Origin: Amoebidium appalachense | Lineage: Eukaryota > Ichthyosporea | Length of the DNA: 64,000 nt | NCBI GenBank assembly: GCA_963693365.1 | Contig: CAVNZM010000001.1 | Span: 14,012,001 to 14,076,000, forward strand | Direction: 5' to 3' | Shown here: piece by piece, positions 1 through 33,444 of the stretch | Numbering within the stretch: the stretch's first letter is position 1 | Layout of the letters: each line of letters opens with the position of its first letter | The notes under the pieces: model-generated | Database searches by the model: none | What the model saw: the letters and a program-made list of their open reading frames with translations, nothing else | What the model was told of the DNA's origin: nothing | Program-made: the position numbers and the translations under genes

Positions 1-5448
<5,448 letters not shown>

Positions 5449-7660
5449 TGTGCACACACGTAGAAATTAGACTGGAGCTCGTACGGTGTAAGCGTGTGAT
5501 ACGGTGAGTGTGCGTGTTTCCGCGGCTTTCCTGATTTCGAAGGTGGGTGATAAACTACTCAAAGAGTAAGTTTTTGTTACGACTTGGTGTAGGCTTGTGT
5601 TTATAGAACTTACTAGAGTTCAGCCCCTGGAAAGGGGGCCGTGCTATATGTGTCGCCGCCTAAACTGAAAAGGTTGAAAAAGAAGCGCAGTGGGGTGGAA
5701 GCCGCTTCCGGAGACAAGGAAGTGGTGGGCGGAGACAGACTCGGATCGAGCTTGACTTCAAACAGGCCTCTTGTTCCCCCAGCCCATTAGAAGGCTGGAG
5801 GGGGGGCTTTTAGCAGATTTACAGTTTTCTGAAAAACGGGTTATCGAGTTGTAACAGCGTACAATAAATATATGTGAGACTTAGGTTATTTATTTGTAGT
5901 GTTATATAACTATACGACATAAGGTATTTGTTTGCTTTTTTATTCTAGTTACACACGCAAAAAAGAAAACACAAATAAGGGAAATATAGATGGTTCTCCC
6001 AAATGAAGTGTAGGGTGATTAAGGGTGTATTAAAGGAATTATCAAGGAATCGGCAGGCATACCATTATGATACAGTCACGCGAGTGGCTTCCAAATTAAC
6101 ATTAAAATAAATAACTATAGCAAGATATTCTTCTAGCGCTTAAAGTGTTTAACAAATATTTACTTCGTTAATAATCATGTACTGTCATTGCTTTTGTGTG
6201 AATGCCCTCGAGTAAATAGAAGTGCGTCGGATCTTTATTCTCGCATGTACATATTTTATTAGGAAACAGTGTTCATTTCTAGTTATACTGTATAAAATTA
6301 TTTTGTTCACAGGTGTATATTGTAACTACCGTAGAATGATAGAAGTCTATTTGCCTTAGCGCAGAGGTTTTCAAGGCATTCCTATGAACTTTCACCATTC
6401 CCCGGGTCGACCAATCAAAGACAGCTTCTGACATATTTTTGGAGCATGGCGAATTGCTAAGGGATAATTTAGCAGGGCCTGAGGCTGAAGCCCTCAAGCA
6501 CAGCGGTCTGAAATTTCAAAAGGCTCCATATGACGGACGCGCCAATCCTCACGAATACATGTCTAAGCAACTGAAATATGGTTTTTTTATTAAAAGTACA
6601 TACAAATTTTTAGTTCATAGAGGCAGAAAGATACGAAAAGAACGCTTACTGATAAGCGAGGGCCGCGCGGCGCGAAGCTTGCACAGATCTAAGGATCTAA
6701 AGGCTAAACTATGGCGGACCAGTCGCGTTCCACCTTCCTAAAACGGATCCAATCACTATGAAATAACGAGGTAGGCAACAAGTCAACCTCCTGAAGCTGA
6801 GTGGACTCGAGTGTAGGACCGAATCGTGATGTATTCTAAGCGTTTATTAAACTGTTATAGCATAAATCAGCGTTTATATTTGAATTTTTATGTGCTGTAA
6901 CAATTTCGGCACTTCAAAAATCACCATTGTTCTCCACACTCAGCGCAATCCGACGTGTCTGATCATGTCAGACCCAGTCAACAAGCTCAATGCTCTTTCC
7001 TTTTTCTTTACCCACCTCACTCTATTTGATCTATTGAAAACAAATAAAATCTCGGCGTGGCGGTGTCTGTGAACGTACACGGTGAAGCTCAGATTCAATG
7101 TGTTGGCCACGCGTGGTGGCTTCCAAGTTTTGCCAAGAAGTAAACTTAGAACTCCACTTCACGAAGGCGAGTGTTCTTCCCCTTCCACCCCCTCCCCCCA
7201 ACCACCCACCCAACCCACCCCACCCCAACTCCCCTCCCCTTCCTCCCGTGCGCGCATGATCCTCCCTTAAAAGGCACACTCTCAACATTCATTCATTCTT
7301 CATTTGTCCCCGCCCCCCCTGTCTAGCCTGCAACGCACTCACACTGCCTTGCTTTTCCACGTTCATCCATCCTCTTCCCTGATCCTCCCCCCCATCCCCC
7401 TGCCCTCTGAGTCCCGACAGCCAACCCTTCAACCCACACATCCTGAAACCTAGGAATAGCCAATGGCATAGCCACTGCCTTCCCTTTGCCCACACCAAAA
7501 AATACTTCTAGCTTCGTGCACACACGTGCACATGGACACACACACACACGAACAGACGCACAAGCAAGCACACAGGCACACGTGCACGAGTGTGCCGGCA
7601 CTTACCGATGCCACGTCCACACACATACACAAGCACACCCACATACACGAACACACGCAC

Positions 7661-7705
<45 letters not shown>

Positions 7706-7785
7706 CGCACACACACACACAAACCGTACACACACACCAACACACACGCACGCACGCACGCACGCACGCACACACACACGCACGC

Positions 7786-7848
<63 letters not shown>

Positions 7849-8285
7849 CACGCACACACACATACACACACACTCGCACTAACAAACAGACAGACACGGA
7901 CATGCGCGCGTGCACACAGACACACACCCACCCACACACCCACACACCCCCCCACACACCCCCCCACACACGCACACACACACACACGTACTCACGCACA
8001 CGTCGCCCTCCCCCCCCCCCCTCCCCCTCCCAGGTCCCCCATTTAGCTCCATAACACAAACCTTTTCCTTTCTCTTTTCTTTGTTTCTTTCTTTCTTTTT
8101 TTTTTTTTTTGGGGGGGGGGGGGGGGGGGGAGAGGGGGTGAGGAGGGGGTGCGAAGAAAAAAGAAAAAAAAAACAACAAGTAAATAAAAGTCTCTCCATA
8201 CATACACCTGCCAATCTGCTTTCTTTTTTTTCTTCAACACCGCCTCGCCCCCTTTTCTTCTTTCTTCCTCTCTCCTTCTTTTTCT

Positions 8286-8327
<42 letters not shown>

Positions 8328-8356
8328 ACCCCCACCCCCACCACCACCACCACCAG
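5449..8356. other. Intergenic region between divergent genes, plus possible missing ThiM 5' exon
   Basis: About 5.45-7.3 kb is ordinary AT-richer DNA with no convincing ORF. From 7.5 to 8.0 kb it turns into imperfect (CA)n with CG interruptions, then a T/G and a C tract just before the ThiM exon at 8357. The first located ThiM exon begins in mid-codon (phase 1), so an upstream exon carrying the initiator ATG is expected in this stretch. I could not pick it with confidence. Confidence 0.6.
5598..5605 (-). promoter_or_regulatory. Possible TATA element of the secreted-protein gene
   Basis: On the minus strand this reads TCTATAAA, about 150 bases upstream of the ATG at 5448. It is the only clear TATA-like string close to the start. 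Position and sequence are the only support. Confidence 0.25.
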
Positions 8357-17065
<8,709 letters not shown>

Positions 17066-17672
17066 TTGGTTCGCTAATTTGCAGTAAGTCCATGGCAGTG
17101 TAGAGCTAATGTACAAAAAAAGGGGTTGATGATGGATGATGTATGCTTTATGTATTAAAGGTTGTTTTGGAATGTAGTATACTGTAAGGATTCTTGTGAT
17201 GCGGTACCCAGCTAGACGTGCGCTTTTCAAATGAAGACGCGTGATTGTATACGGGTGCAAATATTTCTGTGGCGATTTGGTTTTTAAAGGCAGTGTTTGA
17301 TTTATAATCATTTTGAAGTGTAGGGCAGCTTTTCTAATGGCAGCATTTCTGCTTGCATGTAACTTATAATGATTATGCAGTGTTCTGGTGGAACTTCGGA
17401 ACCTTTCCCTGTTCAACTGAATAAATCTCGTGACTTTGTGTGTTGAAGTCCCCCCCCCCCCCCCCCCCCCCCCCCCTTCCCCACGGCACTCCCGGCGCGA
17501 AGTACATGGCAAAAATGTGTACATGGAATGAATAATTGACGAAATACATGCTCAGAGGGGATGAAGTGCACGGCACATATGCATACACTGAGTGAGCGAG
17601 CGAAAGATAAGAGAGGGAGAAAGAGGGATTGAGAGATTGAGAGAGAGAGAAAGAGAGAGGGAGAGAGAGACT

Positions 17673-17720
<48 letters not shown>

Positions 17721-17760
17721 AGAGAGAGAGACCCTTGCAAAGAGAGAAAGAGAGAGAGAA

Positions 17761-17827
<67 letters not shown>

Positions 17828-17873
17828 GTACGTGTGTGTAACAGTTTGTGTGTGTTTTTTTTTTTTTTTTTTT

Positions 17874-17919
<46 letters not shown>

Positions 17920-18342
17920 AAGAAATTCATTGGAGTAGATACTGGGCTCGGCACAGCTGATGGAAGTTTTTCAAATTTGGCATAAGGCAGATTTTTTGGA
18001 GCGAGAAAGTTCTCGCTTTGGGTACTTGAGACATGACAAAGGTATAGGGAAAACTAATATTAGCACTCCATACTGTCAATACTGAAGGCTTTTCCAATGA
18101 TTTTAGGACACGTTGCCAAGTAATGCAAAAATCTCTCGGTGCAATTATTTATGGCGACCGTGGGGAGGGAGGGCAAGGCGGGGGGAAGGGGGGGGGGGGG
18201 GGGAACAGGGTGTCCGGTGACATGTGCGACTACATAAGCTTTGCGGCCGGTGCAAAGAGACTGATAGTGAAAAAAAAGCTACGGCAGCTGTCTCGGCAGC
18301 TGTGAGTGTGTGTGTAAGGTTTGAAAGTTTTATTTTTTTTCT

Positions 18343-18375
<33 letters not shown>

Positions 18376-19880
18376 AGCTTGTGGATGATTCAAGGAACTG
18401 GGGGAGAGGAGGGGAGGGGGGGGGGGGGGGGGTTAGCTTTTTGGTTTGGGGGAAGGGAGGAGTGTTTTTTTTTTTTGTTTTTTTTTTTGGGGGGGGGGGG
18501 GGAGGGGGAGGGGGGGGTCGGGGGGGGGGGTCGGGGGTCGGGGGGGGGGGGGGGGGGGGGGGGGATTAAGGGTGAAGGGAAACACAACGGTTATTCACAC
18601 AGTACTAGGATAAGGTGGCGCAAAGTGTCCAAAAGGGGCCCAGAGAAAGGGGAGGGGAAGAGTTGGGGTGGGGCGGATGGGCGGGGGTGGGGGGAGGGGA
18701 GGGGGAGGAAGGGGGGGGGGGGGGGGGGGGGGGGAGAAGGGGGGGGGGGGGGGGGGGGGTGCATATGAGAGGCAATGTGCATACGTATGCATATGTGTAC
18801 ACATCCGAGTGGACGCTGAGTTCAACTATGTAGTAAACTACAGGCCCGCTGCATACCACATAAACGAAGTGAACCCATAAGATGTTTGAATAAATAGGAC
18901 GAAGGTCTGACTGGCTCAGACCGCACCAGAATCACGAATGGCATGTTGCCACCCGCGTTGGCCGCGGATGAACCAATCCTGGGCGTTGATCCGAAATCTG
19001 GGGGCTATAATAAGAAAGCCGTCCCAGTACGGGGGATCAGTGAAGTCAGACTGAGACAGTCAGACACGAAGCCCATATTAAAACTACCTGGCCGCGTGTG
19101 CCTTTCTACCCGTTCCCTGTCTTACTTTGATTCAGTTGTACTCCGCCTTATCCTAACTAGTTCAACTGTTTACATAATAAGGATGTTGGATCGTGAATCA
19201 GGGGGTGGTTCAATGGTGCGGTTTAAAGCAGACAATGCCCACAGACCCCCAACCCATGAACCTAACCACCCATGTGCACACCGTCACACCCACATCGCCA
19301 TAGCATTCACACCATTAAGGGATTTTATCGAAAAAATTGACCTAAGGTTTTTTTAAAGTTTTTTCATGTTTTTCCGTGATCGCTTGAGCAGATCAAACTG
19401 TTATGCTGGTATCTCAGTCTACGTGTGCAGGGGGTATAACAACACACAAACTGTGAAAACTTGGTGCATTTTGGTTGAACGGTTCCCAAGTTATTACATT
19501 TTTAATTTTTTGAAACGTGCATAACGTTATGCTCAAACCTGCATAACGTATACAATTTTACTTAGTAAATGTAAATTTGCCTCAAAAAATTCGTTAAAGT
19601 GCCTTCATTGCCTCCTTCTCCACGTGCACCATGCATATGCATCCCGTGGACCAGTGCCTTTACAATTGGTTGAAATTGGGAGAGGCATAGAAGAAGAAAA
19701 AAAAAACAACAAAAGACGAGGGCCGCTATCCCATCTCGTTTGCTCCGGCACGGTGGTGAATCCCGATCTAATTGGGTCATTAATCCTCCCCCCTCCCACC
19801 TCCCCCCCCCCCCCCCCCCCCCCCCCTCCCTCCGCCTCCCCTCCCCCCCCCCCCCCCTCTCCCCCTTCCCCCCCCCCCTC

Positions 19881-19922
<42 letters not shown>

Positions 19923-19961
19923 ATCAAAAAAGAAAAGGAAAACCACCACCACCACAACCGT

Positions 19962-20001
<40 letters not shown>

Positions 20002-20748
20002 CCCGCGGGCCCTCTCCCCTCTGCTCGCAGATTATGTGTGTTACGATGCAAAGACTTAGTGCAGTTACAAGATGTGCCAGTTACTCACTCTGCAGTATTA
20101 TGTATGAACGTGACGGTGCCCATTGAGCTCAAAATATCAACACACTCCTAGATCAGGCTGTAGCATCTTTCATAGTAACATGTGTGCGGGTGTGCGTGCC
20201 CCGTCACACACCATGAATGGAGGGTGTTGTGTGGGCGCGTACGTAAATACTACAGCCTGTGAGCCGATGGTGAATGCCATTGTGTGTGTGTGTGTATGTG
20301 TGTGTGTGTGTGTGGGGGGGGGGGGGGGGAGATGGGTACGCAGGGGGGGGGGGGGGGGGGGGGGAGGGGGTTGGGCGTGTGGGCGCAGTCCCTGCAAAAC
20401 AGTGGCCATCGGTTGATTAGTAGCCATGAGAGGGATAGACACACTCCCGTTAATTCGGGATCCACGGGCCAAGTATCATGAAATATGTCCGAGGAATTTT
20501 GACCCCGTCAACGGGGCTCATTGTTGAACTCAACCATGACCTTACAAGCACTTATGATTTTCCTTGAATATCTGGGATAATCATGAACATGCAATTATGT
20601 AATATATTCAATTACCATCAATAGTGCTGTACACATGATATTAATATAACAGTTGAATACGATGTCAGAATGGGCAATACCATCATAGATTTAGCAGTTT
20701 CAAAACAAAGATGCACGTATACATACCTGCGGGCTAATGATATGAAAA

Positions 20749-20815
<67 letters not shown>

Positions 20816-21272
20816 GTGTGTGTATTTTGGGAGGGGGAAGAGGGGGGGGGCGGGGAGGGAGGGATTTCTTGGAAAACACAAATAAAACCGGGTGTGCGTA
20901 TGTACAATCACCTTGTCTAACTTGCATGTGTAAATAGGCTGCGGATGTGTATGGGGTACGGTACAACGTGTGTGTGTGCGCGCGCATGTGTATCTGCAGT
21001 GTGTTGGTGTGTGTGTGTGCATGTGCCACCGTGTGTATCCAGTGTGTGTGATTCGTCCGAGACCGGCTGTGTCTTGCAGTTAGACACAAATAACCCTAGT
21101 GTTCATTATGACCCGTAGTTAAACCCGGATAATTCCTGACCCTTGTATATCCCCTTTGCCCCCCTCCCTCTCCCCCTCCTCCCCTTTAAACACACACACA
21201 TACACACAACACAAAAAATTAAGGATTAGCTCGTTTAATTACTTAAGGAGCACGCCTTTACAGCGTCACAAC
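17066..21272. other. Gene-poor region rich in homopolymers
   Basis: This region holds (GA)n at 17640-17715, a 66-base G tract at 17761-17826, a T26-G35 compound tract at 17855-17918, several G tracts at 18180-18760, C tracts at 19800-20000 and (TG)n at 20750-20813. An open frame at 18943-19356 has no recognisable domain or splice context. I see no RNA gene and no supported coding gene. Confidence 0.7.
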
Positions 21273-22753
21273 TCACACCGACCACGCATGCGTGTACATG
21301 TTATGGCAACATATCTCGGACTCCAATTCTACCACCGTCACCCCCATCTCCCTCAACCGAACCACTTTCCTTTTTTGGAACTCACCGCTACAACACAACA
21401 CAACATGTGACAACCGCGGGCACTCCCCCATCACCTCCACGTTCACCATCTTTGGGCATTCATGAAGGGAAACCTCATGCAGGTTTCCACACTCTTTCAA
21501 TGTGCCAACATCGCGCAGATTCCTTCCTCCCCGCAAGAAAACCCTTGCTAGATTGACACATTGCTTAAGGGGGTCGAGATTAGTGCAGCCATTCACATCG
21601 CCCAGTAGCAAAGTCGTAAGACGCTTGCATGTTCCGACGGCCAAAATACTCGATATGGCTGGCGTGTAGACGCTTAAGTGCCGGATGCTTTCGCACCCAC
21701 GAAACGGATTCAAAATTCTCTGCAGGCTTTCCATTCTGCCATGTTGCTTGTACGGTCAAGCTCGTCAATCCTTGACACACCGGAATCTTTGCCAGATCTC
21801 CTTGGTAACTATGGATTTTGAGCGAGCGAAGATGCTGAGATAACCCTTCGATGGGTAGGACATCGTCCGTGTTTGCGTAATGTAGAGACAGATGTGTAAG
21901 ATGCCAGAGGGAGTAGTCTTTGAGATTTCCACCCCGGTAGGAAAGGGAGGAGAGACGCCTGAGAGGCGCCAAGGAGGCAAGGGAAACTTGGCGAAAACTG
22001 ACTTGCTTCCAACGTTGTGCACAATTGTACGTCCATGTTCAATGGCATGTCTGTGTCGAGGGAAAGACTTCGCAACTGCAAATTACAGAAGCAGTCCATG
22101 CCGCTAAACGAGGGCTCAGCATTCACAAGGGACTCAGCACAAAGCTTTGTCAAGTGCACGCATGATTCCAGCGGAGTCAAGTCAACATGACCTTCGGCAC
22201 CAACGATGGTCATGCTTTTCAAGCGTGATGAAGTATGTCGGACAGCTACTACCACTGTTTGGTTGATGTGCCCAGGATGTGCTTTTCGGAAATCGGTAGT
22301 TAGGCACCTTAGGTTGGTGCACCTGGAAAGCAACTGCGAAAAGCATTCAGACCAGTCAAGTGTACCCAATCCGCGTTGGGAAAGCGGCTGTAATAGGCCC
22401 AAGTCAATCGTGAGGTCAGTAATGCAGTCTGCCCACACACCCACACCGTAAATTGTCTTGTTCAGAGCCCCGGTGTTTTCTTCGCCGGGCTGCAAACCCA
22501 CTATAATGCTCGAAAAATTTGCATCCCATTTTCTATTGCGGACAAATGATTTCCAAGTACTGTTTACGAGTGTGCAGGAGCCCAGACTTCTAACGTCTAG
22601 ACGGGAGAAAATGCGCTCTACCATGTCTTCGTTGAGTGGGAAAAGAGGGATCCAATCACTGCACTCTTGAGGTAGGGGTGTGTCAACTGTAACAGTGTGC
22701 CCCGGCCACCATCTTTTGAGTTTTGCGTTAGAAAAACACCCGGCAAACGGCAA
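21273..22753 (-). pseudogene. F-box / leucine-rich-repeat protein, frame-broken
   Basis: F-box proteins recruit substrates to SCF ubiquitin ligases; LRRs bind the substrate. The upper frame (22753 to about 22020) carries an F-box-like segment, LNEDMVERIFSRLDVRSLGS, followed by Leu-rich repeats such as SRLKSMTIVGAEG and LRSLSLDTDM. LRR-like sequence continues in a second frame to about 21740 (LRRLSSLSYRGGNLKD, WHLTHLSLHYANTDD) and a third frame to the stop at 21273 (KRLTTLLLGDVNG, GNLHEVSLHECPKM). Two single-base-type shifts are therefore needed near 22005-22055 and 21735-21760. There is no clear ATG in the upper frame (it opens after a stop at a TTG), so the true start may be upstream or in another frame. 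It is either a decaying gene or one damaged by assembly errors. Not expressed as read here. Confidence 0.7.
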
Positions 22754-22932
22754 GGAATCTCAAAGAAATACACAGTGTTATAAAGAAACCGGGGTGGGTC
22801 TGTCTTGGAAACATCCATGTTTGTCTGCATCTGTTTTGGAGATGTATATACATCTTCGATGCATCTCGTCAAGTTTGTTTGCATTTGAAGGCCTGATGTT
22901 GGTCTGACAGCATTTCTATGAAGCCCAAATAC

Positions 22933-22964
22933 GCACGCTCGTAAAGAAAATACGCACGCTCGTA

Positions 22965-23008
<44 letters not shown>
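22933..23008. repeat. Short tandem duplication and A tract
   Basis: A 22-base unit containing ATACGCACGCTCGTAAAG occurs twice in tandem, followed by about 30 A residues. Confidence 0.9.
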
Positions 23009-23013
<5 letters not shown>

Positions 23014-23898
23014 AAAGAAAAAAAAAGGAGCTCCTGAGCCTGCGACACCAGCTGCAGATGCCAGAGTTTTTGAATGGCCCGCGCGGATTCGAAATCAGAA
23101 ATGTTGTGTAACAATGAAGGGGGGCCAGCGCACTGAATTAGCAAAAAGCCCCCTCAGATTGAGATTTCCAGAACTTCGACCAGAGTGATTGTAGACGGCT
23201 CACGTCTTCACACGTACCATTTCACCCTAGATCACTAATACTTCGTAGATGATTTGAAACATGACTCTGACTAAATAGCTTTGTATGGCTTGGGAGGGGA
23301 ATAAACTGTTTTAAGACTCCATAGAGGCATATAAATATTAAGATTGTAATTATAGGGCATTTTTAAAAAATGTTTAAATAAAATAGAACTGTGTTTATAG
23401 GTTTGAAATTCTTCAATTCATATAATGTTGATTCCGTCGAATAAATCAGTCAAAAAAAAATTGCAGGGGACGGGCCCGTGGGGATTGTTTTCTCGCTCGG
23501 ATTTGGTCTGCATTGCTCTTTAAAGGGTTGACTTGCTTGCTGTGCCCCGGTAGGTTTTGAGGGGGGGCTGTTGGGGGGCAGCAGTAATGATGTCTTCTTG
23601 CGGAGTGTGGCCTGGTCATCATCGCTGCGTATGACTAGTTGGAACTAACTAGTTTCACGGATACACGTGCACTTGTACCTTTGCCCGCTGGTGTCCTTTG
23701 GTCACATGTTGTTTTATTTTTATTTCATCGCTGTGGCTCTTTCGAAGTCGGTTATTTTGGTGGTCATGTAGCCTGTGGCTGCACGTTGCCTTCATATCCA
23801 CTGGACCACTGATCAATAAATCCCAGTCAAGAGAAAAATTTGCAGTCCAAGGGCTCCAAGAAGTCGGGTGTAGGAGGTCTCCATAGCCTGCGATGGCG
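23009..23898. other. Intergenic DNA, nothing recognised
   Basis: Non-repetitive DNA upstream of the F-box gene. A minus-strand frame at about 23030-23144 (ISDFESARAIQKLWHL) could be an upstream exon of that gene but has no supporting junction. Confidence 0.5.
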
Positions 23899-23918
23899 TT
23901 AGATAACGAAAGCAAGGG

Positions 23919-24001
23919 CCAATCAAAACGCCCAAGCTCATGATTGGCTGAAATCGCCAAACAACCGCCAACTTTAGGCCAATATAAATTTGAATATTGG
24001 A
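23919..24001 (+). promoter_or_regulatory. CCAAT/TATA cluster, possible promoter
   Basis: CCAAT motifs occur on one or the other strand at 23919-23923, 23944-23948, 23980-23984 and 23997-24001. The third overlaps a TATAAAT string at 23984-23990. The arrangement looks like a pol II core promoter directed to the right, toward the small ORF at 24216. Confidence 0.4.
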
Positions 24002-24215
24002 GCAGATGAAAATGTTGTCACACACTCCTTAGCACAAAACCCTTTCTACTTCTAACCTTCCTGTTAGAAAATTGTAGCAGGGGAGCGAAACGAAAACTAG
24101 ACTTCTTTTTCTATTTGTGGTGGTTGTAGGGTATATACATACGCACCCGGCACATTTCGACAAAGTTCAGGATCGACACTTCCTTCGTTATAAGCTCTGC
24201 CTCAAAATTTCCGTC

Positions 24216-24548
24216 ATGTCGATCCTCTCAGCCAGGATTATCAACATGACTCGCACACGTCTACCACACATGATGATAACAGGCACAGCTCTGTCTAGTC
24301 TGGTTTTTTCGGGGAGCAGCACTGCACTTAGCCAAGGCAGCATGGAATTCGAAGGGGTAAGCACACACGTCTCCGGCAGAGCCCATAACGGTGCATCTGA
24401 CACGCGCGTAAACTTCGCCATCTTGGACAGCAGCTTCGGATCTTTAGACCTCAGCAACACAGCGAGACTCGTAAGCTCAGCTTGGACCATGGCAAGCCAA
24501 TACTACGAAAGATACCACATTGCCGGAGCACCCACTTTGGTGATTTGA
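24216..24548 (+). CDS. Putative small protein, unknown function
   Basis: The frame starts at an ATG (MSILSARIINMTRTRL) about 230 bases downstream of the CCAAT/TATA cluster and ends at TGA 24548, 110 residues. A mildly hydrophobic stretch lies near residues 20-35 (MMITGTALSSLVFSG); the remainder is Ser-rich, with the segment NFAILDSSFGSLDLSNTARL. No family is recognised. A good donor (GGGGTAAGC) lies inside the frame at about 24357, so the ORF could instead be a first exon. The same frame is open upstream to 24117. Composition is free of simple repeats, which is unusual here, but that alone does not prove coding. Confidence 0.27.
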   Translation: MSILSARIINMTRTRLPHMMITGTALSSLVFSGSSTALSQGSMEFEGVSTHVSGRAHNGASDTRVNFAILDSSFGSLDLSNTARLVSSAWTMASQYYERYHIAGAPTLVI

Positions 24549-25717
24549 GTGTTTATGACTGACAACGCCTCGTGTTTAATTGTTGGCGGACGTCCTCAAC
24601 ACAATTCGATGCAAAACTGCTTTTTGCTAAGGTGCGATCATCACTTGAGGCTTCAAGTGGCTGTTATCTTTTTCTGCGCGCTCTGACTACAAATAAGCTT
24701 GTGGCTAATTGTGTGTAGCCTGTGACCCGGCACCAACGGGTACATGTTAGTGTTAGTAGTTTTATGGTTATATTAGGTAACATAGTGGTTGCAGTAAGAA
24801 TGTCCTTAATGCGGCAGAGGTGATCCGGATCGATAGCTGCAGGTTTTCTTTTCAGTTCACGAGCCAGGTAATAGTGTCTAGCTTAGGGCAAGGTAGCATT
24901 TCCATTCACTTATACGCGAGTTGCCACCACTGATACGCGAGTTAGCAGTTACACCAAAGTAATCGAACTAAGTAGTGTGCATAAATGATAGGGGGAGAGT
25001 TAGTTCATTCGATCGAATGTGGTAACAACAATCCATAAGCTCAGGTAAACGCTCTTCGTCCACGAATGCTCCATAAACAGACGTCATAGTAAAAATAAAC
25101 TAACGGGACCTATGGTGCTTCAAGCCCAAACAGCGCTGGCTATCCTGAGCATACAAGCAAGTCCCATCCCCTATATGAACCGGCACGAACAAACCGGATC
25201 CTCGTGGCAAGCAAACTGAAACGTAGATCCAGTTCGTTCACACTTGTATCACAGAGAGCCATCAACCTAGAAGTAACTATCTCTCTCCAAGCATCCTTCC
25301 TCAGGTTTTTTCTGCAAGCAGATGTTGCTCATTTCAAACTTTGAAATCATCAATATCATTCATACATCCATGTTTGTAGGATCCCAGTCCAAGCCGTTTT
25401 GGTAGAAACTACAGCGTGGATCCGAAAACCGTAAGTTTACATGGCCTATGCTCAAAAAAGTGCATGGCAAGGCCCAAAAACCCAGTCGCACGGCAGAGTT
25501 AGGAACAGGACACCATCTTACACTTTCAGAAGGTGGCCATGGTCATGGTTACCAACTCACAATCATTCGATACATCTGCCTAGACTGTCAGACTCATCAT
25601 CTCATTTACCGCCACTGCTGGCGACCTGCACACACACTAACACAAAAACGCCGCCCACAAACCCCCCCAAAACGAGAAAGACAGCATACATGTGTATCCA
25701 CACAATACACGTACCAT
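24549..25717. other. Intergenic region 3' of the WBP4-like gene
   Basis: Unique-looking DNA. A 51-base stretch at about 25381-25431, bounded by TTTGTAG and GTAAGT and open in one frame, could be a plus-strand exon but no partner exon was found. Confidence 0.5.
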
Positions 25718-32057
<6,340 letters not shown>

Positions 32058-32177
32058 CTGTGTGGGTGCAGCAGCGCAACAGGTGAGCATACGTTTAGCA
32101 ACCATCCCAGCCGCCCCCCCCCCCCCCCCCCCCCCCCCTTCCCCCCCCTCCCTCCCTCCCCTCCCCCCTTCCCTCCC

Positions 32178-32527
32178 CGTTTTTGCCAACCTTCCCCCCC
32201 CCCCCCCCCTTGCATGTTTGTAAACCATCCCCCCCCCCCCCCCTCCCCCCCCGTGGTTGTCAACCACCCCCCTCCCCTCCCTCGGTGTTTGTAAATCATC
32301 CCCCCCCCCCCCCCCCCCTCCCCTCCCTCGGTGTTTGTAAACCATCCCCCCCACCCCCTCCCCCCGTGTTTGTCAACCCCCCCCCCCCCCCCTCGGTGTT
32401 TGTAAACCATCCCCCCCCCCCCCCTCCCCCCGTTTGTCGACCCCCCCCCCCCCCCCCCTCCCTCGATGTTTGTAAACCATCCCCTCCCCTCCCCCTCCCC
32501 CCTCCCCCCCGTGAATGTCAACCAACC
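32178..32527 (+). repeat. Minisatellite of GTTTGTnAACC units separated by C tracts
   Basis: Ten copies of a core related to TGTTTGTAAACCATC or GTTTGTCAACC occur at about 32178, 32214, 32252, 32284, 32331, 32367, 32395, 32432, 32465 and 32511, separated by C-rich tracts of 15-30 bases. The TAAACCATC and TCAACC types mostly alternate, which suggests a dimeric unit. Confidence 0.85.
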
Positions 32528-33012
32528 AATTCCCCCCTTCCCCCAATAATCCCCCCTCTCCCGCCCCACCCCCACCCGACCCCACCCCGGTTACCCGACT
32601 CTCTCACTCTCTCTCCCCCATACGTTTCCCCCTCCCCCCGTCCCGTCCCCCCGTCCCCCCCCCCCCCTCCCTCCCTCCCCGCCTCCTTCTCTCCTTCCCT
32701 CTCTCTATCTGCCCTCCCTTCCTCCCCCCTCCCCCCCCCCTCCCCCCCCCTCCCCAACTAGAACCTCTCTCTCCTCTCACTTTGTCACCTCATCCGATCC
32801 CTGCCCTGCAAGCCCTCCTGTTTATCCTCAGCCCCCCCCCCCCCCTCCCTTCCCCCTCCCCGGATAGCCAGGCCGCAACCCGACCAGCCCATATACTGCA
32901 AACTGTTGTCATTTCTGAAACCGGCTTTGCCACCCAGATATCCCTCACGGACAGGTTACTCCAGTTATGCTATCTTAAAATATACCCGCTTTCATACACG
33001 GAACAGGAAATT

Positions 33013-33016
33013 ACAT
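33013..33016 (-). other. Candidate split start codon and donor of the WBP4-like gene
   Basis: On the minus strand AT|GTAATT occurs here, a donor-like site directly after AT. Joined to the g-GCC acceptor at 32057 it would create the ATG of MADYWKS. It is one of several possible sites in the 1.2 kb upstream. Confidence 0.3.
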
Positions 33017-33392
33017 GACGCAGCTCAACCCCACTGCCAGCCCATCCCTCCCCCCCTCCCCCCTCCCCCCCCCCCCCCCACCACCACCACCTCCCCCCCC
33101 TTGCCCCCCCCCTCCCCCCCCCCCCCTCTTCCCTCCCCGCCCCTTCTCCCTCCGTCCCTCTCCCCCAGGTCTAAAATAAACAAACTCATCAAATGGTAGA
33201 GACAATGGCAGAGAGCAATAATTGTCACCAAGAATATGGTCAAGAATATTTTATACCTTCAAATATACGGACAGCCCTTTGAGACATGGTAAGCACAAAG
33301 GAAGACCACGTGCAAAATAACGGCAAGGAAGAGATGTGCGCAACTGAGGCATATTTAGAAAAAGGCCACGCTCAATGATTAAAGATGAACGT

Positions 33393-33444
<52 letters not shown>

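Noticed and set aside
6439-6741. Plus-strand 100-codon frame in the intergenic region
   Set aside because: No family resemblance and no supporting signals.
7486-8046. Long open frames of Thr-His, Cys-Val, Pro, Gly, Arg-Glu or Ser-Leu repeats, here and throughout the window
   Set aside because: They are direct translations of (AC)n, (TG)n, C/G tracts and (GA)n/(CT)n arrays, open on both strands, with no flanking domains.
18943-19356. Plus-strand 137-codon frame
   Set aside because: No domain and an unlikely tail rich in His/Pro; treated as chance.
32178-32527. CRISPR-like array or forkhead-factor binding-site cluster
   Set aside because: The spacers are only C tracts and the genome is eukaryotic. 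The core lacks the final A of the forkhead GTAAACA consensus.
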